Shown piece after piece: positions 24,774-32,735 of a stretch of 43,754 nt of DNA (the first letter of the stretch is position 1; each line of letters opens with the position of its first letter). Location: assembly GCA_013141015.1 (NCBI GenBank), contig JABFRT010000005.1, positions 1 to 43,754 of the forward strand, written 5' to 3'. The DNA is from Hyphomicrobium sp. Its GTDB lineage: Bacteria > Pseudomonadota > Alphaproteobacteria > Rhizobiales > Hyphomicrobiaceae. The position numbers and the translations under genes were made by a program. Under the pieces are notes generated by a model, which was given only the letters and a program-made list of their open reading frames with translations, was not told where the DNA came from and ran no database searches.

Positions 24774-24962
24774 ATGAATTCGACGCATTTGCGGACAGCA
24801 TCGCTTGCGCCTCGGTTTGATTGGGCGGCAGCTGTCATCGCCAGCGCCCCTTTCTGCCCCGCACGTCGAATGTGTTGTTGCTCGCACACGCCTCACCCAA
24901 TTCATCGAGCTTCAACAAGGACAATTTTCCATGACGACGACACTCATCATCCCAGGCCTTAG
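24774..24962 (+). CDS. candidate Cys-cluster leader ORF overlapping the hydrolase gene
   Basis: A 62-codon frame whose ATG has GGAG 7 bases upstream. It contains APFCPARRMCCCSHTP, that is, four Cys in a short span, and overlaps the first 32 bases of the hydrolase gene at 24931. The hydrolase ribosome-binding site lies inside this frame, about 35-45 bases after the Cys codons, so slow translation of the cluster could control hydrolase initiation. It shares the Met-Cys-Cys-Cys string with the leader at 11087. The reading frame could be chance; codon use is unremarkable. Confidence 0.4.
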   Translation: MNSTHLRTASLAPRFDWAAAVIASAPFCPARRMCCCSHTPHPIHRASTRTIFHDDDTHHPRP

Positions 24963-25656
24963 ATCGAGCGGTACTGAGCATTGGCAGAGCTGGTTCGAAG
25001 AGCACATTCCCGGCGCCATCCGCGTCGGCCAGCATGATTGGGATCAAGCCAATCTGGCCGATTGGACGAGCCGCGTGCGCCGCCACATCGCCCACGCACC
25101 AGGCCGCATTTTTATTGTCGCCCACAGCTTCGGTGCTCTTGCCGCCGTACAAGCCGCCAACGATCTGGACGACAGAATTTCTGGAGCTCTGCTCGTCGCA
25201 CCCGCCGATCCGGATAAGTTCGGGATTGCTGACTATCTGCCAGCAAAGGCCCTAGCGTTCCCCAATATCATTGTCGCCAGCACCAACGATCCTTGGATGG
25301 CATTCGATCGCGCAGCTGCCTGGGCAGACCGCTGGGGATCTGAGCTGATCAGCTTAGGGGATGCAGGCCACATCAATATCGAATCCGGCTACGGACCCTG
25401 GCCGCAAGGCTTGTTGATCCTCGACAGGTTGCGCCGTGCTGCCGACTGGAAAGAGCAGATATCGCGCAGGATCTCAGACAGCACCAGTCATGAGCGGCGT
25501 CCCCACGCTGGCCGCAAGTCTGTCCCCCGTCCTGTTGGCCGCTTCCGGCATAGCGATCAACCGCACCCAATCAACGCGGCGGCGGAGTTTCTGGAACAGT
25601 CCGGATGGTATGTCTCGCCACCCGCACGCGCCTCTGGCATCCCGCAGTCTCAATAG
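24931..25656 (+). CDS. RBBP9/YdeN-type serine hydrolase
   Basis: A small alpha/beta hydrolase, 241 residues. It begins TTTLIIPGLRSSGTEHWQSWFE, the family opening. The nucleophile elbow is AHSFGAL, the acid is in ASTNDPWMAFDRA, and the catalytic His is in GDAGHINIESGYGPWPQG. The core ends near residue 190. The remaining ~50 residues are Pro/Arg/His-rich and unlike the family, possibly a read-on after an old frame change. AAGGA lies ~9 bases upstream of the ATG. It is located between sbp2 and the XRE-cupin regulator; hydrolases of this type are seen near sulfate-uptake genes in related bacteria. Substrate unknown. Confidence 0.85.
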   Translation: MTTTLIIPGLRSSGTEHWQSWFEEHIPGAIRVGQHDWDQANLADWTSRVRRHIAHAPGRIFIVAHSFGALAAVQAANDLDDRISGALLVAPADPDKFGIADYLPAKALAFPNIIVASTNDPWMAFDRAAAWADRWGSELISLGDAGHINIESGYGPWPQGLLILDRLRRAADWKEQISRRISDSTSHERRPHAGRKSVPRPVGRFRHSDQPHPINAAAEFLEQSGWYVSPPARASGIPQSQ

Positions 25657-25714
25657 CGCACGAAAGCCTTGACGATGGCTGCCGCAAACGCAGCGCACTG
25701 CCCCGCCAAACGAA

Positions 25715-25740
25715 TAAGCACTGCACATCTTCTTCGTTTG
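25715..25740 (+). promoter_or_regulatory. sulfur-island motif upstream of XRE-cupin gene
   Basis: TAAGCACTGCACA followed by TCTTCTTCGTTTG, ending 56 bases before the ATG at 25796. Very close to the second-sbp site. Confidence 0.45.
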
Positions 25741-25795
25741 GTTGCGGCGCGGCAGAAACTAAAGTCGACACAATAGACAACAATAGCGGTGGATC

Positions 25796-26440
25796 ATGTT
25801 ACAATTGTCGAAGCATCAGGCAAACAATGATATCCCTGTGAGTGCCCTGCCCGTGCGGCCCTTAAGCGGCGCCAATTCACCGCCCGATGTCGGTGGAAAC
25901 TTGCGGCGGTTACGCAATCTTCAGGGTCATTCCTTGGAGACGCTCTCCAGGTTGTCCGGCGTCAGCCGTGCCATGCTTGGTCAAATCGAGAATGGCAAGA
26001 GTGTGCCGACGATTACATCGCTTTGGAAAATCGCCAAGGCGCTCGGAATGCCGGTAACGGCGCTGATCTCATCCACGGATCAAGTTCGCTCGGTCGTTGT
26101 GCCAAAAAGCGCCGTGCGGACCGTCTCCTCCAGCGCGGGGCGCTACCAGCAGCGCACCTTCGAACGCCCTGAATTCCCGCAATCTTTCAAGTTTGTGGAA
26201 TTGAAAATTGCGCCAGGACACCGGGAAGTCTTGCCAGTCAGCACATTCGGCGCCCGTGCGACGCTGCTTTTGACATCGGGAACGATCGAAATCGCGGTCA
26301 GTGACGACCCGCCGTCACGGTTGGCCGAAGGCACGGCAATTCTGTTTCAGGCTGACGTTGAGCACTTTATTTTCAATCCTAGCACGATTGACGCGACCGC
26401 CTTCCTCATCGTGTCGTCAGCACGCAACGGCGCCACATAA
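25796..26440 (+). CDS. XRE-cupin transcriptional regulator, SutR-like
   Basis: A 214-residue two-domain regulator. An XRE helix-turn-helix spans ~33-90 (GGNLRRLRNLQGHSLETLSRLSGVSRAMLGQIENGKSVPTI) and a cupin effector domain ~125-205 (ELKIAPGHREV, GTIEIAVSDD, FQADVEHFIFNP). The architecture equals E. coli SutR (YdcN), a regulator of sulfur-utilisation genes. Its position directly upstream of the cysTWA operon and its own copy of the sulfur-island motif support a sulfur role. The ligand is not known. The ribosome-binding site is weak; a start at a later Met is possible but would cut little from the HTH. Confidence 0.88.
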   Translation: MLQLSKHQANNDIPVSALPVRPLSGANSPPDVGGNLRRLRNLQGHSLETLSRLSGVSRAMLGQIENGKSVPTITSLWKIAKALGMPVTALISSTDQVRSVVVPKSAVRTVSSSAGRYQQRTFERPEFPQSFKFVELKIAPGHREVLPVSTFGARATLLLTSGTIEIAVSDDPPSRLAEGTAILFQADVEHFIFNPSTIDATAFLIVSSARNGAT

Positions 26441-26485
26441 GCGCGCGTACCGCGCCACCGTCCATAGCGAAAATCTGAATATCCT

Positions 26486-26534
26486 TTGCAGATATTCTTG
26501 CTTCGGCGCGGTGTGCGTCCGCAATAAGCTGCGC
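26486..26534 (+). promoter_or_regulatory. possible regulator sites upstream of cysTWA
   Basis: Two partial copies of the sulfur-island pattern: TTTGCAGATATTCTTGCTTCGG (26486-26507, compare the XRE-cupin site) and TAAGCTGCGCAA (26525-26536). The first ends about 55 bases before the micro-ORF ATG at 26560, matching the spacing at the other genes. Confidence 0.35.
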
Positions 26535-26559
26535 AATAGCCAACACAGCAGAGGCCGCT

Positions 26560-26655
26560 ATGTCCATCTTGATCACAATTGTTGACCGCGTGCTGCCGTG
26601 GAGCGGACTTCTGCTCTCGTTGTCGTTTGTGACCATTGTCACCCTTTTCGCCTGA
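26560..26655 (+). CDS. 31-residue single-pass membrane micro-protein upstream of cysT
   Basis: Short ORF with GAGG 5 bases before the ATG. The peptide is almost entirely one hydrophobic helix (WSGLLLSLSFVTIVTLFA) after a polar start (DRVLPW). It ends 15 bases before the cysT ATG. It is probably the first cistron of the sulfate-transporter operon. It could be a small accessory subunit or merely a translational spacer. No family recognised. Confidence 0.55.
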   Translation: MSILITIVDRVLPWSGLLLSLSFVTIVTLFA

Positions 26656-26670
26656 CGGTCTTGGGGATCC

Positions 26671-27507
26671 ATGTCACATTCAAAGACCCATCGCGTATTG
26701 CCGGGCTTTGGCCTCTCGCTCGGGTTCACACTGGCTTATCTTTCGCTGATCGTTCTCGTGCCGGTTTCGGCGGTCTTCATCAAGACGGCCGGCATGACTG
26801 CTGAGCAGTTCTGGACAGCAGTCGCCTCACCGCGCGTGGTTGCCTCTTACAAACTGACATTCGGTGCGGCACTCCTCGCAGCCGCCATCAATTGCGTGTT
26901 CGGCCTCCTGCTCGCCTGGGGCATCACGCGCTACACCTTTCCCGGCCGCAAGCTCGTCGATGCTCTGATCGATTTGCCTTTCGCTCTGCCAACAGCTGTC
27001 GCGGGCATCGCGCTCACCGCCATTTACGCAAAGAACGGCTGGCTTGGACAATTCCTGGAACCGCTCGGCATTAAAATCGCATTTGGACCGCCCGGCGTTC
27101 TGGTCGCGCTCGTGTTCATTGGATTGCCGTTCGTTGTGAGAACCGTGCAGCCGGTGCTTGAAGACCTCGATGCGGAATTTGAAGAAGCCGCCGCAAGTCT
27201 TGGCGCCACGCGCTGGCAGGCGGTCACACGCATCGTTTTCCCCACCCTGCTGCCGGCGCTGCTGACCGGATTCGCACTCGCATTCGCACGTGCGGTCGGA
27301 GAGTATGGCTCGGTCATCTTCATTGCCGGCAACATCCCGATGGTTTCTGAAATCACGCCGCTGATGATCATCACCAAACTCGAACAGTACGACTATCAGG
27401 GCGCAACCGCCATTGCGTCGGTCATGCTGGTCATTTCGTTTCTGCTGCTTTTGACCGTCAACGGACTGCAGTCTTGGGCCGCCAAGCGCACAGGGAGAAC
27501 GTATTAA
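26671..27507 (+). CDS. cysT: sulfate ABC transporter permease CysT (CysU)
   Basis: Inner-membrane permease, 278 residues, about six membrane segments. It has the family opening [24 protein letters not shown], the [15 protein letters not shown] segment, and the EAA loop [28 protein letters not shown] that contacts the ATPase. The end is ...[13 protein letters not shown] precedes the ATG. The stop overlaps the CysW start (TAATG). It pairs with CysW to move sulfate or thiosulfate delivered by the Sbp proteins. Confidence 0.95.
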   Translation: MSHSKTHRVLPGFGLSLGFTLAYLSLIVLVPVSAVFIKTAGMTAEQFWTAVASPRVVASYKLTFGAALLAAAINCVFGLLLAWGITRYTFPGRKLVDALIDLPFALPTAVAGIALTAIYAKNGWLGQFLEPLGIKIAFGPPGVLVALVFIGLPFVVRTVQPVLEDLDAEFEEAAASLGATRWQAVTRIVFPTLLPALLTGFALAFARAVGEYGSVIFIAGNIPMVSEITPLMIITKLEQYDYQGATAIASVMLVISFLLLLTVNGLQSWAAKRTGRTY

Positions 27508-28400
27508 TGTCAGCTGTCGCCAAGGCGCTTTCTCCCCATGCGGGCGGTGCAAGCCGTTTTGAACGCAATGCTGCAACGCGCGATGCTGGAATCGTGAAAT
27601 TTCTGGTGCTCAGCTTGGGCCTGATATTTTTTGCGATTTTCCTATTGATGCCGCTCGTCGCTGTATTTCTTGAAGCCTTTCGCAAAGGCGCCGCGACCTA
27701 CTTCGCCGCTCTCGTCGAACCCGATGCGCTCTCGGCAATCAAACTGACTTTGATTGCAGCGGCCATTGCGGTGCCGCTGAACCTCGTCTTCGGTGTGTCA
27801 GCCGCTTGGGCTGTCGCCAAATTCAACTTTCCCGGCAAGCAATTCTTGATCACCTTGATCGACTTGCCGTTCTCGGTTTCGCCTGTGGTTGCAGGCCTTA
27901 TCTACGTGCTGGTGTTCGGCCTGCAGGGCTGGTTCGGTGCATGGCTTTCGGCGCACGATATTAAAATCGTGTTTGCGGTGCCAGCCATCGTGCTTGCAAC
28001 GGTGTTTGTCACATTCCCATTCATCGCCCGCGAACTGATCCCCTTGATGCAGGCGCAGGGCCGCGATGAAGAAGAAGCTGCAATATCTCTCGGCGCATCG
28101 GGGCTTCAAACGTTTTTCCGCGTCACGATCCCGAACGTCAAATGGGCCCTGCTTTATGGTGTGATCCTGTGCAACGCGCGAGCGATGGGCGAATTCGGCG
28201 CGGTGTCCGTCGTGTCCGGCCACATTCGCGGCGAGACGAACACCATGCCGCTACACGTTGAAATCCTATATAATGAATACCAATTTGCAGCAGCGTTTGC
28301 CGTTGCCTCGCTGCTGGCACTGCTGGCACTCGTAACGCTTGCACTCAAAACCTATGTCGAGTGGCGTATCTCTCACCCGGCAACGAAGGAGGCGGTCTGA
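27507..28400 (+). CDS. cysW: sulfate ABC transporter permease CysW
   Basis: Second permease subunit, 297 residues. Visible motifs are [39 protein letters not shown] (EAA loop) and [37 protein letters not shown], which is characteristic of CysW. The ATG at 27507 overlaps the CysT stop, with GGGAG 10 bases upstream; a longer frame from 27474 is rejected. The stop overlaps the CysA start (TGATG). It has an N-terminal cytoplasmic extension of ~30 residues before the first membrane segment. Confidence 0.95.
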   Translation: MSAVAKALSPHAGGASRFERNAATRDAGIVKFLVLSLGLIFFAIFLLMPLVAVFLEAFRKGAATYFAALVEPDALSAIKLTLIAAAIAVPLNLVFGVSAAWAVAKFNFPGKQFLITLIDLPFSVSPVVAGLIYVLVFGLQGWFGAWLSAHDIKIVFAVPAIVLATVFVTFPFIARELIPLMQAQGRDEEEAAISLGASGLQTFFRVTIPNVKWALLYGVILCNARAMGEFGAVSVVSGHIRGETNTMPLHVEILYNEYQFAAAFAVASLLALLALVTLALKTYVEWRISHPATKEAV

Positions 28401-29494
28401 TGAGCATCGAGGTTCGCGGCGTCAATAAATCATTTGGCGCATTTAAAGCACTCGACAACATTAGCTTGGACTTCCCCGACGGCGAACTCGTCGCCCTGCT
28501 CGGACCATCTGGCTGCGGCAAAACAACCCTGCTGCGCGTGATCGCCGGGCTTGAACGGGCCGACAGCGGACAGGTTTTGCTGGACGGTGAAGACGCAACC
28601 GACAGAGACGTCCGTCAGCGCCAAGTTGGCTTCGTGTTTCAGCACTACGCACTGTTCAAACACATGACGGTTTTCGAGAACATCGCTTTTGGATTGCGCG
28701 TGCGCCCGCGCCGGACCCGCCCGAGCGAAAAGGATATCCGCGCCAAAGTTTCGCGGTTGCTAGACCTCGTTCAACTCGGATGGGTCGCAGATCGCTTCCC
28801 GACACAACTTTCCGGAGGGCAACGCCAGCGCATCGCTCTCGCGCGCGCGTTAGCCGTTGAACCCCGCGTACTCCTGCTTGACGAACCCTTCGGTGCGCTT
28901 GACGCAAAGGTTCGCAAGGAACTGCGCCGCTGGCTGCGCCAACTGCACGACGAATTGCACATCTCCTCCATTTTCGTGACGCACGATCAGGAGGAAGCGC
29001 TCGAAGTTTCCGACAAGGTCATCCTGATAAACAAGGGCCGGGTCGAGCAATTCGGCACGCCGTGGCAGATCTACAATGAACCGGCGTCGGCATTTGCTTA
29101 CGGCTTCATCGGTGCCGTAAATGAATTCCGCGGCCGCGTTGAGGGCGACTTCGTCCGCGTCGGCGATGATTTGCTGTCACTTGCCGGCGCAAAGTTCCAA
29201 AACGGCCAGGATGTGGTCGCTTTCGTCCGGCCGCACGAAACCGAGATCGTTCCCGACATTGGTGGTGGCCACGGCATCACAGCCAAGGTCCACCGCATTC
29301 TCGGCAACGGCCCGGTCACTCGCGTCGAACTGGTTGCAAATGGTGAATCACGCAAGGGTGAAACCGACTTCTTCGAGGTCGAAATTCCTGGCACCCAACT
29401 AGCGTCGCTCGGAATTGCCACCGGCCAACGCGTTAAACTCACAAGCCGCCGCATCAGTATTTTCGACCAGCAGAACGGTAACGAACGCCCGTGA
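28400..29494 (+). CDS. cysA: sulfate/thiosulfate ABC transporter ATP-binding protein
   Basis: ATPase subunit of the importer, 364 residues. Walker A is GPSGCGKTT, the Q-loop [12 protein letters not shown], the signature [15 protein letters not shown], Walker [17 protein letters not shown] and the H-loop [11 protein letters not shown]-terminal TOBE-like regulatory domain follows from ~residue 240. The ATG at 28400 has AGGAGG upstream and overlaps the CysW stop. Its own stop overlaps the GTG of the cysB-like gene (GTGA), so transporter and regulator are one translationally coupled operon. Confidence 0.95.
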   Translation: MSIEVRGVNKSFGAFKALDNISLDFPDGELVALLGPSGCGKTTLLRVIAGLERADSGQVLLDGEDATDRDVRQRQVGFVFQHYALFKHMTVFENIAFGLRVRPRRTRPSEKDIRAKVSRLLDLVQLGWVADRFPTQLSGGQRQRIALARALAVEPRVLLLDEPFGALDAKVRKELRRWLRQLHDELHISSIFVTHDQEEALEVSDKVILINKGRVEQFGTPWQIYNEPASAFAYGFIGAVNEFRGRVEGDFVRVGDDLLSLAGAKFQNGQDVVAFVRPHETEIVPDIGGGHGITAKVHRILGNGPVTRVELVANGESRKGETDFFEVEIPGTQLASLGIATGQRVKLTSRRISIFDQQNGNERP

Positions 29495-30426
29495 ATTTCC
29501 AACAGCTCCGCATTATCCGCGAAACCGTCCGGCAGAATTTCAATCTCACCGAGGTTGCAAATGCGCTTTTCACGTCCCAGTCCGGCGTGTCCAAGCACAT
29601 CAAGGATCTTGAAGACGAGCTTGGCGTCGAATTGTTCGTGCGCAAAGGCAAGCGGCTGCTCGGCTTGACTGAACCGGGCCAAGAGCTTGTCGGCATTGTC
29701 GAGCGCATTCTGCTTGATACGCAGAACATCAAAAAGCTCGGCGAACAATTTTCCAAGCGCGACCAGGGCCAGCTCAGCGTTGCGACAACGCATACGCAAG
29801 CACGCTACGCGCTTCCCAAAGTGGTGACGCAATTCAAAAAGCAATACCCGAAGGTCAACCTCGTACTGCACGAGGCGAGCCCCAAGGAAATCGTCTCCAT
29901 GCTGCTCGATGGAACAGCCGACATCGGCATCGCAACCGAGGCTTTGCAGGACGTGCCGGACCTCGCGGCTTTTCCATATTACACGTGGCACCACGGCGTC
30001 ATTGTACCGGCAGGCCATGAACTCGAAAACGTGAAGACATTGACGCTCGAACAGATCGCAGAACAACCAATCATCACCTATCATCAAGGCTTCACCGGTC
30101 GAGGACGCATTGATGACGCGTTTACCGCCGCCCGCCTTGAACCTGATATTGTAATGACCGCGCTTGATGCCGACGTCATCAAGGCGTACGTCGAGCTGGG
30201 ACTTGGCGTCGGCATTATCGCATCAATGGCCTTCGTCACCGGCAATGACCCTCATCTCCGTCTGCTTGATGCGCGGCACCTCTTCGTCAATACATCCCGC
30301 ATCGCTATCCGGCGCGGCACGTACCTGCGCGGATACGCCCACCGGTTCATAGAATTGTGTGCGCCGGAACTGACAGAATCGATTGTGCGTGCAGAACTCG
30401 ACGCGTCGGCCGTTGAAGCTGGTTAA
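29491..30426 (+). CDS. cysB: CysB-like LysR-family regulator (second copy)
   Basis: A 311-residue LysR regulator of the CysB/Cbl group. The HTH is [40 protein letters not shown], and the effector domain contains [14 protein letters not shown] and [17 protein letters not shown] start overlaps the cysA stop by 4 bases. Compared with the copy at 20291 the two share about half of positions by eye, most strongly in the HTH. Co-expression with cysTWA suggests feedback control of the transporter. One copy may respond to O-acetylserine and the other to sulfate or organosulfur, as CysB and Cbl do in enterics; this split is inference. Confidence 0.92.
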   Translation: MNFQQLRIIRETVRQNFNLTEVANALFTSQSGVSKHIKDLEDELGVELFVRKGKRLLGLTEPGQELVGIVERILLDTQNIKKLGEQFSKRDQGQLSVATTHTQARYALPKVVTQFKKQYPKVNLVLHEASPKEIVSMLLDGTADIGIATEALQDVPDLAAFPYYTWHHGVIVPAGHELENVKTLTLEQIAEQPIITYHQGFTGRGRIDDAFTAARLEPDIVMTALDADVIKAYVELGLGVGIIASMAFVTGNDPHLRLLDARHLFVNTSRIAIRRGTYLRGYAHRFIELCAPELTESIVRAELDASAVEAG

Positions 30427-31170
30427 AGAGCCCAAACGTACGAATGCAGACTAAAAGCCACCGCGCCGCTTTGTGGCGAACACTCCGCGCGGCGTTCCGT
30501 GCGTTGACGACCACCGCGTATTGAACAGCATTTTCTGACTTCATAACTTGACGGCAGGTTCGTAAGCACACACCTGCATAATCCAATGGACGATAGTTTC
30601 ATCGTGCGCGTGCATCCCCCCCGCCAACAGCGAAGTGTAGTGGCTGAAACAGATGCATTGAACCTTGATCACGCTTACCGAGAGACAAGTGCATGATGGC
30701 ACCAGCGCCGATAATCCGTTGAGCATGTTTGGCAATTGCCGCATGCTGCAATTTGGTCGCCGATGTGGAACAAAAGCGCTCCGCGATAAAATTACAAGCC
30801 AGCGCGGGTATGGCGGCATCCCGCCGTACTAAATCCGCCTTGACCCGCCGGTCTTCACACCAATCGCAAATATACATTTCAGGATGATCGAGCGCTTCTT
30901 CAAAAGGCTCAAACCTTGCCGCGCAATTTCACCCCGCGTCAACCGTCTCGATGCCAACGTCAAGAGCCCAGTGAATCTTGCTGCAATCCGCATTTCGATG
31001 TGGCTTAATGAGCCTGTGGCCTGGATCGTGTTGGATGCTCACATTTATTCACTCGGAAACCATGTTTTCTGTCGTGGGCTCCTATAGCGTTAAGCGTACA
31101 CCTCAATCACCTATCGGCTTTTTACCAGCAAGCAGCCTGACCCTCGACGCACCCTTCGTTAGAATACTGC
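30427..31170. other. 744-base stretch without a confident gene
   Basis: Boundary between the sulfur island and the accessory block. A minus-strand frame at 30599-30877 (92 codons, starting MYICDWCEDRRVKAD, with a CxxC) has a reasonable codon pattern but no ribosome-binding site; it could be a small gene or a remnant. Base composition is lower in GC than the flanks, as expected at a junction. No repeat, tRNA or integrase fragment seen. Confidence 0.4.
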
Positions 31171-31617
31171 ATGGCAATCAAAATTCTGATCATGGGACTT
31201 CCAGGCGCTGGCAAGACGACGCTGGCACGTGCACTGGCACCTATTCTTAGCGCCACTGTTTTTAATGCTGACGAAGTGCGGGCTGGACCCCATAGCGATC
31301 TCAGCTTTTCTCACGCAGACCGCATTGAACATGCGCGACGGATGGGATTGCTGTGCGATGGTGTCGTTGCGCGGGGGGGGACAGCCATCGCCGACTTCAT
31401 CTGCCCGACACCGCAAACACGAGCGGCCTTCGGAGATGCATTTGTGGTTTGGGTCGACCGCATTCGACAAGGACGGTTTGACGACACCAACGCTCTCTTT
31501 ACGGCTCCCGAGCATTTCGATGTCCGCGTTGACAAAACGGGAATAGCGAGCGAATGGGCCGAAGCGATTGTTGCGAGATTAGGCGCACGGCGAGGGCAGC
31601 TGAGGCCGTCAGATTGA
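31171..31617 (+). CDS. adenylyl-sulfate kinase-like P-loop kinase (short)
   Basis: A 148-residue P-loop kinase. GLPGAGKTTLARAL is Walker A, and NADEVRAG matches the APS-kinase DGDxxR region. DFICPTPQTRAAF matches the CysC 'SP...R' strand, and the end resembles CysC (FTAPEHFDVRVDK). It lacks ~40-50 residues of a usual CysC, mostly in the lid region. It would make PAPS from APS. A sulfotransferase-fusion gene lies 1.1 kb downstream, so it may supply PAPS for sulfation instead of reductive assimilation. No sulfurylase is in the window. No clear ribosome-binding site. Confidence 0.7.
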   Translation: MAIKILIMGLPGAGKTTLARALAPILSATVFNADEVRAGPHSDLSFSHADRIEHARRMGLLCDGVVARGGTAIADFICPTPQTRAAFGDAFVVWVDRIRQGRFDDTNALFTAPEHFDVRVDKTGIASEWAEAIVARLGARRGQLRPSD

Positions 31618-31633
31618 GAGCGTTCTGCACGCG

Positions 31634-32527
31634 TCAACCCGGTCCGATAAAGCGGCCCAGCATGTAAGATGCGCCCATATTGGCAAGCCCGTTCGTCGCG
31701 ATCGCTTGGTCCGTATCCACGAGAGACATTTGACCACTTGCCCAATTGGCAACAAATAACCGCTTGCCATCAGTGTCGATATCAATGCCCGTTGGGGTCC
31801 CGCCAACACGAATGCTGCCGATATGGGCGTTCGTCACCCCATCGATGACGGACACAGTCCCATCCGTTCGATTGGTGACGTAGACGCGGCTCCCGTCCGA
31901 TGAGATTGCAATGCCAAATGGCGCCGCGCCAACACGAACGGTGGCGTCGAGGCTCATATCGGATGTTTTGAACACAGAAATTGAACCGCTATTTTGATTG
32001 ACAACGTAAAGCTTGGTGCCTGCGTGATTGACCGCCAAACTAACTGGACGAGCACCAACAGCAACGGCGTCACCACTCAGCGTATTGGTCACTGTTGCAA
32101 TGACGTGGACGGTGCTCTTATCGTAGTTGCATACAAAGGCGCGCGTCCCGTCCGGGTGTAAGGCAACGTCCATAGTGTTGTAACCGGTTGGAATGCTGGT
32201 CAACACCACATTTAACGCCGTATCAATGACAGTAACGCCACCACCGGTTTGGGTTGCCACGTAGACATGAGAGCCGTTGGGAGTGATTGCGAGGCCAACC
32301 GGATTTTCCGGAACCGCGATCGTTGCTATTACATTGAAGTCCTGAACATTGATCACTGAGATGCAATTGCCGCGATAGTTGCCGACATATACCCGCTGTC
32401 CATTGGGATGAATAGCTATCCCTTGCGGATTACGTGGTGTAGCGATTGTAGCCACGTTGACTAGCGTCAGAGTATCGATCACAGACACGGTGTTCAAGTT
32501 GAAATTCGAAACGAACGCGTACGCCAT
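31634..32527 (-). CDS. YVTN-repeat beta-propeller protein
   Basis: A 297-residue protein made of about seven ~40-residue YVTN-type blades. Examples are AFVSNFNLNTVSVIDT, VYVGNYRGNCISVINV, VYVATQTGGGVTVIDT, AFVCNYDKSTVHVI, LYVVNQNSGSISVF, VYVTNRTDGTVSVIDG and LFVANWASGQMSLVDT. There is no signal peptide, which is unusual because many relatives are exported. It is located between the APS-kinase-like gene (convergent) and the radical-SAM fusion (divergent). A scaffold or ligand-binding role is typical of the fold; the partner is unknown. Confidence 0.88.
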   Translation of the reverse strand: MAYAFVSNFNLNTVSVIDTLTLVNVATIATPRNPQGIAIHPNGQRVYVGNYRGNCISVINVQDFNVIATIAVPENPVGLAITPNGSHVYVATQTGGGVTVIDTALNVVLTSIPTGYNTMDVALHPDGTRAFVCNYDKSTVHVIATVTNTLSGDAVAVGARPVSLAVNHAGTKLYVVNQNSGSISVFKTSDMSLDATVRVGAAPFGIAISSDGSRVYVTNRTDGTVSVIDGVTNAHIGSIRVGGTPTGIDIDTDGKRLFVANWASGQMSLVDTDQAIATNGLANMGASYMLGRFIGPG

Positions 32528-32735
32528 GGCCGTCGTCCCACCCTGAGTTATGCGCCTGGCGGCCAGTGCTCACCAACTCCGGTCTGCGCATCTGATAAAT
32601 TAATGTTGATAAGCACTCTGATCATTTGCAATAATCAGTCTAGACGCTGCAGCCGGTTACATCAACGCACTCATCCTACCCTCACTGCATGCATCTCATA
32701 GTCTCTACTTTGTGCTTGCGTTTGAGGTCTTTGCG

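Noticed and set aside
26456-26560. SAM-II or other riboswitch upstream of cysTWA
   Set aside because: No recognisable conserved riboswitch core; the region is short and only shows partial regulator-type motifs.
29098-30087. 329-codon minus-strand ORF
   Set aside because: Antisense to the end of cysA and to the second cysB-like gene; no motif of its own.
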